Assembly: GCA_023399815.1 (NCBI GenBank)
Contig: JAEWOJ010000199.1
Coordinates: 1-58,121 of the forward strand
Direction: 5' to 3'
Source of the DNA: Pseudomonadota bacterium
GTDB taxonomy: Bacteria > Pseudomonadota > Gammaproteobacteria > Xanthomonadales > Xanthomonadaceae
DNA: 58,121 nt
Below, one piece after another: positions 8,463-16,593 of the stretch. How positions within the stretch are numbered: position 1 is the stretch's first letter; the number at the start of each line of letters is the position of its first letter. The notes beneath the pieces are model-generated. The model ran no database searches. It saw only the letters and a program-made list of their open reading frames with translations, and was not told where the DNA came from. The translations under genes and the position numbers were made by a program.

Positions 8463-8547
8463 CCGCGGATTGTAGCGGTTCGCAGGGCGGAGTCAGGCGC
8501 GCCGTCGTTCAGGACAGGGAACACTGGGGACGCATGGATGCGCTGTT

Positions 8548-9000
8548 TCAGCGGGCGTCGGGCTTGAGCCGTGCATAGACCTGCTTGCGCACGCGCGCGA
8601 CCACCTCGCCCTGCGCGTCGCGGACCTCGTTGGTGAACCAGTGCAGGTATTTCCCGCCGCCGGCGGTGGCGGCGCGCACCTCGTCGAGCGTGGCCTCGTC
8701 GAGCCGGAACTCGGTGGCGACCGTGCCCTTGCCGGGCTTGACGAACTCGATCTCGCCGGCTTTGTCCCACACGTAGTAGTCGCGGCCGAGGTTGTGCAGC
8801 AGGCACAGCATCCAGAACGGGTCGGTCATCGCGAACAGGCTGCCGCCGAAATGGGTGCGCACGTAGTTGACGTTCCACGGGCGCTGGCGCAGTTCGACGC
8901 GGACGTGGCGGTAGTCGGGGCGGATGTCGGTGACGTGGATGCCCGTGAACAGGAACGGCGGCCAGAGGTTGAGGCCCAGGCGGAACGTGCTGGCTTTCAT
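8548..9000 (-). CDS. DUF4442 hotdog-fold thioesterase-like protein
   Basis: A 150-residue cytoplasmic protein with the pattern of DUF4442/YiiD-C-type hotdog folds: LNLWPPFLFTGIHVTDI, then the central-helix segment NVNYVRTHFGGSLFAMTDPFW, then VKPGKGTVATEF and a C-terminal strand set (YLHWFTNEVRDAQGEVVARVRKQVY). In hotdog thioesterases the central helix carries the active-site region, so an acyl-CoA thioesterase role is plausible but not shown. The gene is isolated: about 85 bp from DUF502 and about 330 bp from cnoX. Confidence 0.8.
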   Translation of the reverse strand: MKASTFRLGLNLWPPFLFTGIHVTDIRPDYRHVRVELRQRPWNVNYVRTHFGGSLFAMTDPFWMLCLLHNLGRDYYVWDKAGEIEFVKPGKGTVATEFRLDEATLDEVRAATAGGGKYLHWFTNEVRDAQGEVVARVRKQVYARLKPDAR

Positions 9001-9329
9001 GGCGGGACAGTCGGGAACGGGGGAGAGGGAAGTCTAGCATTCGCCCCCGTATGGTTTGCCCGGGCGCTGCCCCGCATGAGTGTCGCGAAACGGATTGCCG
9101 CCGATGTCGGGCGCCACCGTGTCGGGACGGTGGTGCCGGTCCGTACCTGCCGGCCTTGGCTCATGGCGACGCCGGCCCGGCAGGTGCGGATCAGGGTTTC
9201 ACCGGCACTTCCGTCCCCGGCCGCACGACGGCGAAGGCCATGCGGCCATCGCCACGATGAACGACGCATTGCCGGGCGGGCGACGTTCCGCCCGTCCCGG
9301 GTCTGTCATGGCGCTGCGGGAGGCGCGGG
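9001..9329. other. intergenic region with no recognised gene
   Basis: About 330 bp between the DUF4442 start and the cnoX stop. Short frames exist on both strands but show no family motif, signal peptide or clear ribosome binding site. One minus-strand frame ending GRMAFAVVRPGTEVPVKP at about 9194 reads like a protein tail, but it has no start outside cnoX. Confidence 0.5.
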
Positions 9330-10187
9330 TCAGAACAGCAGCGACGACATCCGGCGGCGGTAGCGGCCGACCAGGTCCTCGTCCTCCACGACACGGAAGG
9401 CGTCGATCAGCGCCTGGCGCGGCAGGCCTTCGCGGTAGCCACGGTCGATCCGGAGCATTTCCAGGAACTGTTCCAGCGCAGCCTCGTCCTGGCCGTCCAG
9501 CAGGCGATGGATGCCGAGCAGGTAGCGCGCTTCCAGGTCGTTGCCGTCGGCCTGCACGCGCGCGGCGAGGGCATCGACCGCCGGGGCGTCGGCCAGGGCG
9601 GCGTGGAAATCCAGCCACGCGCGGGCGCGGACGGCGCGGTCGTCGGTGGCGAGGTTGGCCGGAAGGGCGTCCAGCAGCTGGCCGGCCTCCTCGACGGCAC
9701 CGGTCCTGAGCAGGGCCAGCGCCAGATCCAGCCGCAGTTCGGCCTTGTCCGGATCGGCGGCGACGGCCTCGCGCAGCGCGGCGACCTGCGACAGCGGGTC
9801 CAGCGGCACCGCCTCGGCTTCGACATCGGCCGGCGCTTCCGCCGGCACGACGCCGTGCTGGGCGAGGAACTCGCGCAGCTGGCCTTCCGGCAGGGCGCCG
9901 GGGAAGCCGTCGACGATCTGCCCGCCCTTGACCAGGAACACGGTAGGTACCGAGCGAATCTGGAAGGCGGCGGCGATCTGCTGCTCCTTGTCCACATCGA
10001 CCTTGGCCAGCTCGAACGCGCCGTGGTATTCGCCAGCCAGCTTCTCCAGGATCGGTCCCAGCGTCTTGCACGGCCCGCACCAGGTCGCCCAGAAATCCAC
10101 CAGCACCGGCGTCTGCAGCGACTTCTGCAGGACATCGGCCTCGAAGGTTTCGGTGGTGGCGTCGAAAACGTGGGGCAGGTCGGACAT
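9330..10187 (-). CDS. cnoX: thioredoxin-fold co-chaperone CnoX (YbbN)
   Basis: A 285-residue two-part protein. The N-terminal thioredoxin domain (about 1-110) has an intact WCGPC active site (FWATWCGPCKTLGP, about residue 33) and the cis-Pro region RSVPTVFLVKGG. Residues about 125-285 form a TPR-like helical domain, ending in the conserved ALIDAFRVVEDEDLVGRYRRRMSSLLF segment of YbbN proteins. CnoX protects clients from overoxidation and hands them to GroEL or DnaK in E. coli. The E. coli protein lost the redox Cys pair, while this one keeps it and so may be an active reductase. It is monocistronic; the upstream region contains two operator-like dyads (10250-10302). Confidence 0.92.
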   Translation of the reverse strand: MSDLPHVFDATTETFEADVLQKSLQTPVLVDFWATWCGPCKTLGPILEKLAGEYHGAFELAKVDVDKEQQIAAAFQIRSVPTVFLVKGGQIVDGFPGALPEGQLREFLAQHGVVPAEAPADVEAEAVPLDPLSQVAALREAVAADPDKAELRLDLALALLRTGAVEEAGQLLDALPANLATDDRAVRARAWLDFHAALADAPAVDALAARVQADGNDLEARYLLGIHRLLDGQDEAALEQFLEMLRIDRGYREGLPRQALIDAFRVVEDEDLVGRYRRRMSSLLF

Positions 10188-10249
10188 CGCAGCGGCTCGC
10201 AGGGAAAGGTCTGGCCCGAGATGGTGGCAGAGCGTCCGGATGCAAGTCG

Positions 10250-10302
10250 ATGTAAGGAATATTTTACATTGCCCAAGGCGAATGTAATGTCTGCATTACA
10301 TT
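10250..10302. promoter_or_regulatory. two matching operator-like dyads, ATGTAA-N8-TTACAT
   Basis: Site 1 (10250-10269) and site 2 (10282-10301) are both perfect ATGTAA-N8-TTACAT dyads. Site 2 extends to an uninterrupted 9-bp palindrome arm (10281-10302). Their centres are 32 bp apart, about three helical turns. They lie in the divergent region between cnoX and the XRE gene. The spacing matches the TGTAAA-N6-TTTACA layout of TyrR/PhhR boxes, but the inner bases do not fit fully. Autoregulation by the nearby XRE protein is an alternative. Confidence 0.6.
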
Positions 10303-10323
10303 TCGTCTGCCGTGGGTGACATC

Positions 10324-10389
10324 GTGAACAAGGACGCGGATCGCGAGGTTGAAAGGCAGGGCGGTGACGGCGATACGGCGTTGGTGTGA
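10324..10389 (+). pseudogene. possible remnant: 21-codon frame between the operators and the XRE gene
   Basis: A GTG-initiated frame reads MNKDADREVERQGGDGDTALV and stops at TGA. Its acidic/basic start looks like a protein N-terminus. Small XRE regulators of the type that follows are often encoded just after a small membrane protein, so this may be the stub of a deleted partner gene. There is no clear ribosome binding site and no homology evidence; it could be chance. Confidence 0.2.
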
Positions 10390-10421
10390 GATGCGGCCAT
10401 GAAGCAACGGGACCGCGCCAC

Positions 10422-10453
10422 GGAGTAGCAGGGAATGGGAGTAGCAGGGAATG
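10422..10453 (+). repeat. 16-bp tandem duplication covering the ribosome binding site and start codon
   Basis: GGAGTAGCAGGGAATG occurs twice head to tail (10422-10437 and 10438-10453). Each copy supplies GGAG followed by ATG 9 bases later. The second ATG starts the XRE gene. The first opens a different reading frame, because 16 is not a multiple of 3. Confidence 0.9.
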
Positions 10454-10672
10454 AAGGAGTTGACCGGCACGCCGATCGCCAACGACATCCGCCGATTGCG
10501 CGTCGAGCATGGCGAGCTGACCCAGCAGGCGCTGGCCGACGCCTGCGGCGTGACCCGGCAGACCATCATCGCCCTGGAAGCGGGACGGTATGCGCCGTCG
10601 CTGGAACTGGCGTTCCGCATCGCGCGCGCGTTCGGCGTCGGGGTGGAAGCGGTGTTCCGATGGCAGGGCTGA
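10451..10672 (+). CDS. small XRE-family transcriptional regulator (YozG-like)
   Basis: A 73-residue protein that is almost entirely one helix-turn-helix domain. It contains IRRLRVEHGELTQQALAD, the recognition-helix segment GVTRQTIIALEAGRYAPSLE, and LAFRIARAFGVGVEAVF. It matches the short YozG-type regulators. These usually lie beside a small membrane protein gene and are thought to autoregulate. The start at 10451 uses GGGAG (10437-10441) created by a 16-bp tandem duplication. Upstream lie two ATGTAA-N8-TTACAT dyads, possible operators for this protein. Downstream, 132 bp away, is a DUF998 membrane protein that may or may not be functionally linked. Confidence 0.9.
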   Translation: MKELTGTPIANDIRRLRVEHGELTQQALADACGVTRQTIIALEAGRYAPSLELAFRIARAFGVGVEAVFRWQG

Positions 10673-10804
10673 AGGACTGAGCGCGTGTGCGGGCCGCTCG
10701 GGTTTCCCGGGCCCGGGCGCGCTCCCCGCGGCGGCGGGACGGCGTGCGTGAGCGCGGCGCAACCCCCACAATCGCCGGCGGGAACGGCTTGGATACAGGA
10801 TCGG

Positions 10805-11425
10805 ATGCGGATGGTGTGGAAACAGATGTTGCGCTGGGCGGGGCCGGCGTCGGTGGCGATGTGGCTGGTGGCGCTGGCGACGTTCGGGGCGCGGCTTCCG
10901 GCCTACGACCAGATGCGCCACCCGGTTTCGCTGCTGGGGGCGACCGGAGTGCCCAGCAGCGGGGCGTTCAATGCGCTGGGATTCGTATTGCCGGGCGTGC
11001 TGGCGGCGCTGGCCGCGCTCGGCCTGCTGCTGCGCATGCCCGCCCAGGCCTCGCGGCCGCTGCGCGTGGCCGGGCAGATGCTGCTGCTGGCCGGGCTGGC
11101 CTTTGCCGCGATGGGCGTCTTTCCGCTGGATGCCGGTGACATCGAGAACCGCGCCAGCCAGCTCCACGCCAGCCTCTGGCTGTTCTGGCTGGTGGCGTTC
11201 AGCGCCGGCGCGGTGATGCTGCGCGTGGGCGCCGCGCGGGACGCGGAATGGCGCCCGGTCGCGACCCTGGCCGTGGCCTGCGCAGTGTGGATGCTCTGCA
11301 GCGCCTTCGTGTTCGGCAGCGTCATGCCGGTGGCGATGGCGCAGCGGCTGGCGTTCCTGGCGTGGGCGCTGTGGCTGGCCGCGTCGTCGTGGTGGCTGCC
11401 GGCCGGACAGCGCCGTCGTGGATAG
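10805..11425 (+). CDS. DUF998 family integral membrane protein
   Basis: A 206-residue protein with about six hydrophobic segments and the DUF998 signature YDQMRHPVSLLGATGVPS after the first membrane segment. A second conserved stretch, MGVFPLDAGDIENRASQLHASL, follows the middle segments. I chose the Met at 10805 because AGGA lies just upstream and the first membrane segment follows at once. The longer frame from 10685 adds a low-complexity leader unlikely to be translated. Function is unknown. It is on the same strand as the XRE gene and convergent with the amidohydrolase. Confidence 0.85.
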   Translation: MRMVWKQMLRWAGPASVAMWLVALATFGARLPAYDQMRHPVSLLGATGVPSSGAFNALGFVLPGVLAALAALGLLLRMPAQASRPLRVAGQMLLLAGLAFAAMGVFPLDAGDIENRASQLHASLWLFWLVAFSAGAVMLRVGAARDAEWRPVATLAVACAVWMLCSAFVFGSVMPVAMAQRLAFLAWALWLAASSWWLPAGQRRRG

Positions 11426-11505
11426 GCCTGCGGAAGCAGGGCTGCCCGCGAACGCCGTTCGGGCGATGCGTCGAAAGCGTTCATGGACGGGCCCGCCGTG
11501 CGGCC

Positions 11506-12792
11506 CTACTGCTTGTAGATCACGCCGTCCTTCATCACGAAGCGCACGTCCATCACCGCGTTGATGTCCTCCAGCGGGTCGGCGGCCAGGGCGATCACGT
11601 CGGCGCGCTTGCCCGGTTCCAGCACGCCCTGGTCGTCCACGCCCAGCACCTGCGCGGCATGCACGGTGGCGGCCTGCAGCGCATGGGCGGCCGGGATGCC
11701 GGCCTCGACCATGTAGACGAACTCGCGCGCGTTGTCGCCGTGCGGGCCCACGCCCTGGTCGGTGCCGAAGGCGATCCTGACCCCGTTGCGGTAGGCCTTG
11801 GCCGCGGTTTCCCGCAGCTGCGCGCCGATGCGCGCGGCCTTGGGCCGCACGACATCGGGGAAGTAGCCGTCGATCGCCGCCTTCTCGGTGACGAAGCGCC
11901 CGGCGTAGAAGGTCGGGATGTACCAGGTGCCGCGCTGCTTCATCAGCCGCATGACCTCGTCGTCCATGTAGGTGCCGTGCTCGATGCTGGTGACGCCGCC
12001 CAGCACCGCGCGCTTCATGCCTTCGGTGCCGTGGGCGTGGGCCGCCACGCGGAAGCCGTAGTCGTGCGCGGTGTCGACGATGGCCTTGATCTCGTCCACG
12101 GTGAACTGCGGCGCGTCGCCGGAGCGCGCGTAGCTGAGCACGCCGCCGGTAGCGGTGATCTTGATGACGTCGCTGCCGTCCTTGTAGCGCTGGCGTACCG
12201 CCTGGCGCGCGTCGTCGATGGAGTTGATCACGCCTTCGGTGGGGCCGGGCGGGCCGATCAGGTGCGAGAGCTGGTCGTTCCAGCCGTTGGTCGGGTCGGC
12301 ATGGCCGCCGGTGGTGGCGATGGACTTGCCGGCGGCGAAGATGCGCGGTCCCTTCACCAGCCCCTGGTTGATCGCATCGCGCAGGTGCGGGGCGACCTCG
12401 CCGCCGAGGTCGCGCACGCTGGTGAAGCCGGCCATCAGCGTCTTCTCGGCATAGCCGACCGCGCGGAAGGCGTAGTCCACCGGGTCCAGGCGGAAGCCTT
12501 CCGAATAGCTCTGCGGGCTGGACTGGCTGCCCAGGTGCACGTGCAGGTCGGTCCAGCCGGGCAGGCAGACCTTGTCGCGCAGGTCGACGGCGCGCCAGCC
12601 GAGGACGTCGGCGTTGTCGCCGCTCACCACCTGCTGGACGCGGCCATCGACCACCAGCAGCGTATGTGCGCCGCGCATCTGCCCGCTGCGCGCGTCGAAC
12701 AGGCGGCCGCAGTGCACGGCGACGGGTTCGGCCCAGGCGGGCGCGCAGGCCAGCAGCAGGAGACAGGCAAGGTGGCGGCGACGGATGGGCAT
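11506..12792 (-). CDS. exported metal-dependent amidohydrolase (imidazolonepropionase/prolidase-like)
   Basis: A 428-residue amidohydrolase superfamily enzyme. The start at 12792 gives a clean signal peptide (MPIRRRHLACLLLLACAPAWA) and has GGGGAAG upstream. Metal ligands follow the superfamily order: HVH in PGWTDLHVHLG (about residue 75), the Lys in DVIKITATGG (candidate carboxylated Lys), His in AAHAHGTEGM and SIEHGTYMDDE, and Asp in FGTDQGVG. The C-terminal strands re-form the small beta domain (GKRADVIALAADPLEDINAV). Close relatives hydrolyse Xaa-Pro or other dipeptides, or cyclic amides; the substrate here cannot be called. It is divergent from leuS across a 217-bp region. Confidence 0.9.
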   Translation of the reverse strand: MPIRRRHLACLLLLACAPAWAEPVAVHCGRLFDARSGQMRGAHTLLVVDGRVQQVVSGDNADVLGWRAVDLRDKVCLPGWTDLHVHLGSQSSPQSYSEGFRLDPVDYAFRAVGYAEKTLMAGFTSVRDLGGEVAPHLRDAINQGLVKGPRIFAAGKSIATTGGHADPTNGWNDQLSHLIGPPGPTEGVINSIDDARQAVRQRYKDGSDVIKITATGGVLSYARSGDAPQFTVDEIKAIVDTAHDYGFRVAAHAHGTEGMKRAVLGGVTSIEHGTYMDDEVMRLMKQRGTWYIPTFYAGRFVTEKAAIDGYFPDVVRPKAARIGAQLRETAAKAYRNGVRIAFGTDQGVGPHGDNAREFVYMVEAGIPAAHALQAATVHAAQVLGVDDQGVLEPGKRADVIALAADPLEDINAVMDVRFVMKDGVIYKQ

Positions 12793-13009
12793 CGGTGGCT
12801 TCCCCGGGGATGGAAGCGGCAGCATAGCGGGCCGGCGCGGGAAACCGGGGGCGCCTTCGCTGCGATTGCCGCGCGTGCCGGAACGCTGTATGCAAGTGTT
12901 TGATATTGCAGGGAACGCCATTTTCCCGGCGGCGGCGGGACGGGGCGGATTGGAGCACTCTGATGCACTGCGGTACGCTGTCCCGCTTTGCCGCCGCCCC
13001 AACGCTTTC

Positions 13010-15652
13010 ATGTCCAGCGTCGAAAACCACATCTACGATCCCCAGCAGGTCGAAACCGCTGCCCAGAAGTACTGGGAAACCACCCGCGCCTTCGAGGTTG
13101 ACGAAACCTCGGACAAGCCCAAGTACTACTGCCTGTCGATGCTGCCGTATCCGTCCGGCGCGCTGCACATGGGCCACGTGCGCAACTACACCATCGGCGA
13201 CGTCATCAGCCGCTACAAGCGCATGACCGGCCACAACGTGCTGCAGCCGATGGGCTGGGACGCCTTCGGCCTGCCGGCCGAGAACGCGGCGATCAAGAAC
13301 AACACCGCGCCGGCGAAGTGGACCTACGCCAACATCGACCACATGCGCAGCCAGCTCAAGTCGCTGGGCTACGCCATCGACTGGTCGCGCGAGTTCGCCA
13401 CCTGCACGCCGGACTACTACGTGCACGAGCAGCGCATGTTCACCCGGCTGATGCGCAAGGGCCTGGCCTACCGCCGCAACGCGGTGGTGAACTGGGACCC
13501 GGTGGACCAGACCGTGCTGGCCAACGAGCAGGTCATCGACGGCCGCGGCTGGCGTTCCGGCGCACTGGTGGAGAAGCGCGAGATCCCGCAGTGGTTCCTG
13601 CGCATCACCGACTACGCCCAGGAACTGCTGGACGGCCTGGACGAGCTGGACGGCTGGCCGGAGTCGGTCAAGACCATGCAGCGCAACTGGATCGGCCGCT
13701 CCGAGGGCCTGGAGATCCAGTTCGACGTGCGCGACGCCGATGGCGCGCCGCTGGACCCGCTGCGCGTGTTCACCACCCGCCCGGACACGGTGATGGGCGT
13801 GAGCTTCGTCTCCATCGCCGGTGAGCACCCGCTGGCGCAGCACGCGGCGAAGAGCAACCCGGCGCTGGCCGCGCTGCTGGCCGAGCTGAAGCAGGGCGGC
13901 GTCTCCGAGGCCGAGCTGGAAACCCAGGAAAAGCGCGGCATGGACACCGGCCTGAAGGCCATCCATCCGGTCAGCGGCGAGCAGGTGCCGATCTGGGTCG
14001 CCAACTTCGTGCTGATGGGCTACGGCACCGGCGCGGTGATGGCGGTGCCGGGCCACGACCAGCGCGACTTCGAATTCGCGACCAAGTACGACCTGCCGAA
14101 GAAGCAGGTCATCGCGCTGAAGCACCCGAAGAACGACGACGAGCGCAGCTACGATCCGGGCCGCTGGCAGGACTGGTACGGCGACAAGGCCCGCGAGACC
14201 GAACTGGTCAATTCGGCCGAGTTCGACGGGCTGGATTTCCAGGGCGCCTTCGAGGCGCTGGCCGAGCGCTTCGAGCGCAAGGCCCAGGGCCAGCGCCGCG
14301 TGAACTACCGCCTGCGCGACTGGGGCGTGAGCCGCCAGCGCTACTGGGGCTGCCCGATCCCGGTGATCTACTGCGGCAAGTGCGGCGCGGTGCCGGTGCC
14401 GGAGGAGCAGTTGCCGGTGGTGCTGCCGGAGGACGTGCAGTTCACCGGCACCGGTTCGCCGATCAAGGCCGACCCGGAGTGGCGCAAGTGCAAGTGCCCC
14501 GAGTGCGGCGGCGACGCCGAGCGCGAGACCGACACCTTCGACACCTTCATGGAGTCGAGCTGGTACTACGCCCGCTACACCTCGCCGGGCGCGCGCGAAG
14601 CGGTGGACAAGCGCGGCAACTACTGGTTGCCGGTGGACCAGTACATCGGCGGCATCGAGCACGCCATCCTGCACCTGATGTACTTCCGCTTCTTCCACAA
14701 GCTGCTGCGCGACGCGCGCATGGTGGACAGCAACGAGCCGGCCAGGAACCTGCTGTGCCAGGGCATGGTGATCGCCGAGACGTTCTACCGCCTGAACGCC
14801 GACGGCTCCAAGGACTGGTTCAACCCGGCCGACGTGGACGTGGTGCGCGACGAGCGCGGCCGCATCACCGGCGCCACCCTGCGCGGCGACGGCCAGCCGG
14901 TGGTGATCGGCGGCACCGAGAAGATGTCCAAGTCCAAGAACAACGGCGTCGATCCGCAGGCGATGGTGGGCAAGTACGGCGCCGACACCGTGCGCCTGTT
15001 CTCGATGTTCGCCGCGCCGCCGGAGCAGTCGCTGGAGTGGAACGAGGCCGGCGTCGACGGCATGGCGCGCTTCCTGCGCCGCCTGTGGACGATGGTGCAC
15101 CGGCACGCCGAGGCCGGCGTCGTCCCGGCGCTGGACGTGGCCGCGCTGAGCGCCGAGCAGAAGGCGATCCGGCGCAAGACCCACGAGACCATCGGCAAGG
15201 TCGGCGACGACTACGGCCGCCGCCACAGCTTCAACACCGCCATCGCCGCGGTGATGGAACTGCTGAACGTGCTGTCCAGGTTCGACGACGCAAGCGAGCA
15301 GGGTCGCGCGGTGCGCCAGGAGGCCCTGCAGGCCGCGGTGCTGCTGCTGAACCCGATCACCCCGCACGCCTGCCACGCGCTGTGGCAGGTGCTGGGCCAC
15401 GGGCAGACGCTGCTGGAAGACCAGCCGTTCCCGCAGGTGGACGAATCGGCGCTGGTCAAGGATGCGCTGACCCTGGCGGTGCAGGTCAACGGCAAGCTGC
15501 GCGGCACCATTGACGTGGCCGCCGATGCTGCGCGCGAATCGATCGAGGCGCAGGCGCTGGCCGAACCGAACGCCGCCAAGTTCTTGGAAGGCCTGGCCGT
15601 GCGCAAGGTCATCATCGTCCCGGGCAAGATCGTCAACATCGTGGCGGGGTGA
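13010..15652 (+). CDS. leuS: leucyl-tRNA synthetase
   Basis: An 880-residue class I synthetase that charges tRNA-Leu. The HIGH motif is HMGH (YPSGALHMGHVRNYT, about residue 50), and KMSKS is present as EKMSKSKNN. Between them lies the CP1 editing domain, with a threonine-rich stretch (FTTRPDTVMG) and the conserved GTGAVMAVPGHDQRD segment that hydrolyses misacylated tRNA. A zinc-like knuckle (CGKCGAVPVP and CKCPECGG) and the anticodon-binding C-terminus follow. I chose the Met at 13010 (MSSVENHIYDP), which matches the usual N-terminus. The open frame extends far upstream, but that part is antisense to the amidohydrolase. It heads the leuS-lptE-holA-nadD-rsfS-rlmH cluster. Confidence 0.98.
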   Translation: MSSVENHIYDPQQVETAAQKYWETTRAFEVDETSDKPKYYCLSMLPYPSGALHMGHVRNYTIGDVISRYKRMTGHNVLQPMGWDAFGLPAENAAIKNNTAPAKWTYANIDHMRSQLKSLGYAIDWSREFATCTPDYYVHEQRMFTRLMRKGLAYRRNAVVNWDPVDQTVLANEQVIDGRGWRSGALVEKREIPQWFLRITDYAQELLDGLDELDGWPESVKTMQRNWIGRSEGLEIQFDVRDADGAPLDPLRVFTTRPDTVMGVSFVSIAGEHPLAQHAAKSNPALAALLAELKQGGVSEAELETQEKRGMDTGLKAIHPVSGEQVPIWVANFVLMGYGTGAVMAVPGHDQRDFEFATKYDLPKKQVIALKHPKNDDERSYDPGRWQDWYGDKARETELVNSAEFDGLDFQGAFEALAERFERKAQGQRRVNYRLRDWGVSRQRYWGCPIPVIYCGKCGAVPVPEEQLPVVLPEDVQFTGTGSPIKADPEWRKCKCPECGGDAERETDTFDTFMESSWYYARYTSPGAREAVDKRGNYWLPVDQYIGGIEHAILHLMYFRFFHKLLRDARMVDSNEPARNLLCQGMVIAETFYRLNADGSKDWFNPADVDVVRDERGRITGATLRGDGQPVVIGGTEKMSKSKNNGVDPQAMVGKYGADTVRLFSMFAAPPEQSLEWNEAGVDGMARFLRRLWTMVHRHAEAGVVPALDVAALSAEQKAIRRKTHETIGKVGDDYGRRHSFNTAIAAVMELLNVLSRFDDASEQGRAVRQEALQAAVLLLNPITPHACHALWQVLGHGQTLLEDQPFPQVDESALVKDALTLAVQVNGKLRGTIDVAADAARESIEAQALAEPNAAKFLEGLAVRKVIIVPGKIVNIVAG

Positions 15653-16005
15653 TGCCGTGTTCCTTCTCCCTCTGGGAGAAGGTGCCCCGCAGGGGCGGAT
15701 GAGGGTTCGGGCGAAGCCTCGTGCAGCCAGAACACTGCACGGTTTGCCCATGCCCTCACTCCACCCGCTTCGCACCCCGGCCCTTGCGCTGGCGCAAGGA
15801 GGTTCGAGGGGCTGCGGACCGGCAGTTCGCAAACGGTCCCTCTCACCTCGGCGGGAGTGGGGCTCCAAGGCTCGCGCAGCGCTTCGGGTTACTGATGGGC
15901 AGCGCACAGGCCGCCCCAACGATTTCATCCCCGCTCACACCCGATGGGCGATGATGCGCCCCGTTTTCTGTTGCCGCTCCCGGCCCGCTCGGCCAGACTG
16001 TGCCC
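15653..16005. repeat. leuS-lptE spacer with composite CTCTCCC repeat, copy B
   Basis: The 353-bp spacer is largely repeat. CCTCTGGGAGAAGGTG and GGGGCGGATGAGGG (15669-15705) are followed by GGGCGAAGCCTCGTGCAGCC (from 15710), then CCCTCACTCC. After an unrelated insert, a CCCTCTCACC/GGGAGTGGGG end follows (15838-15865). No gene is seen. Confidence 0.65.
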
Positions 16006-16551
16006 ATGACCCGATACCTGATCGCCTTCGTCCTCGCCGTGAGCCTGACCGGCTGCGGCTTCCACCTGCGCAACAAGCTCACCCTGCCGGACGACACGCC
16101 GGCGGTGAAGGTCGAATCCACGGTGCGCTACAGCGAACTGGTCAAGCTGCTGGGGCGGGGGCTGCATGCCTCCGGCGCGACGGTCGTGGAAGAAGACGAA
16201 CCCGCCAAGGGTGCGGCCCGGTTGCAGATCCGCTCCGAGCGCTGGGGCGACCTGCCGATCGCCATCGATGCGCAGGGCCGCACGCAGGAATACAGCCTGC
16301 GTTATGCGGTGGTGTTCACCTTCCTGCGCCCGGACGGCAGCGTGCTGGTGCCGGAGCAGGCGATCGAGATGTCGCGCGACTACGTCTCGCAGCCCACCGA
16401 CGCCACCGGCACCACGACCGAGCGCGAGATCCTCGCCGACGAACTGCGTCGCGAGATGTCCGCCTCGATCCTGCGCCGCATCGACAGCGTGGTCCGCGCG
16501 CAGCTGGAGAAGGAGCGCGCCGCCGCTCCCGCGGCCGGAAAGGGCGACTGA
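16006..16551 (+). CDS. lptE: LPS-assembly lipoprotein LptE
   Basis: A 181-residue outer-membrane lipoprotein that plugs the LptD barrel and helps deliver lipopolysaccharide to the cell surface. The signal peptide ends with lipobox LTGC (VSLTGCGFHLRN), and the CGFHLR start of the mature protein is typical of LptE (RlpB). The rest fits the family: a TVRYSELVKLLGRGL helix, strands ending DYVSQP, and a basic/acidic C-terminus. The ATG at 16006 was preferred over the in-frame GTG at 16000. It stands between leuS and holA as in most Gammaproteobacteria. The stop is 42 bp before holA. Confidence 0.93.
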   Translation: MTRYLIAFVLAVSLTGCGFHLRNKLTLPDDTPAVKVESTVRYSELVKLLGRGLHASGATVVEEDEPAKGAARLQIRSERWGDLPIAIDAQGRTQEYSLRYAVVFTFLRPDGSVLVPEQAIEMSRDYVSQPTDATGTTTEREILADELRREMSASILRRIDSVVRAQLEKERAAAPAAGKGD

Positions 16552-16593
16552 CGCATGCCGACGATGGCCGCCCCGGCGCGCGGGCGCTGAGCG

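Noticed and set aside
12793..13009. leader peptide or T-box control of leuS
   Set aside because: No leucine-rich short frame with an attenuator and no T-box stem is visible. T-boxes are not expected in this group.
9407..15928. 2173-codon minus-strand open frame
   Set aside because: It covers leuS, the amidohydrolase and cnoX in other frames. It is rich in Arg, Ala, Gln and His with no domain, which is what GC-rich antisense frames look like.
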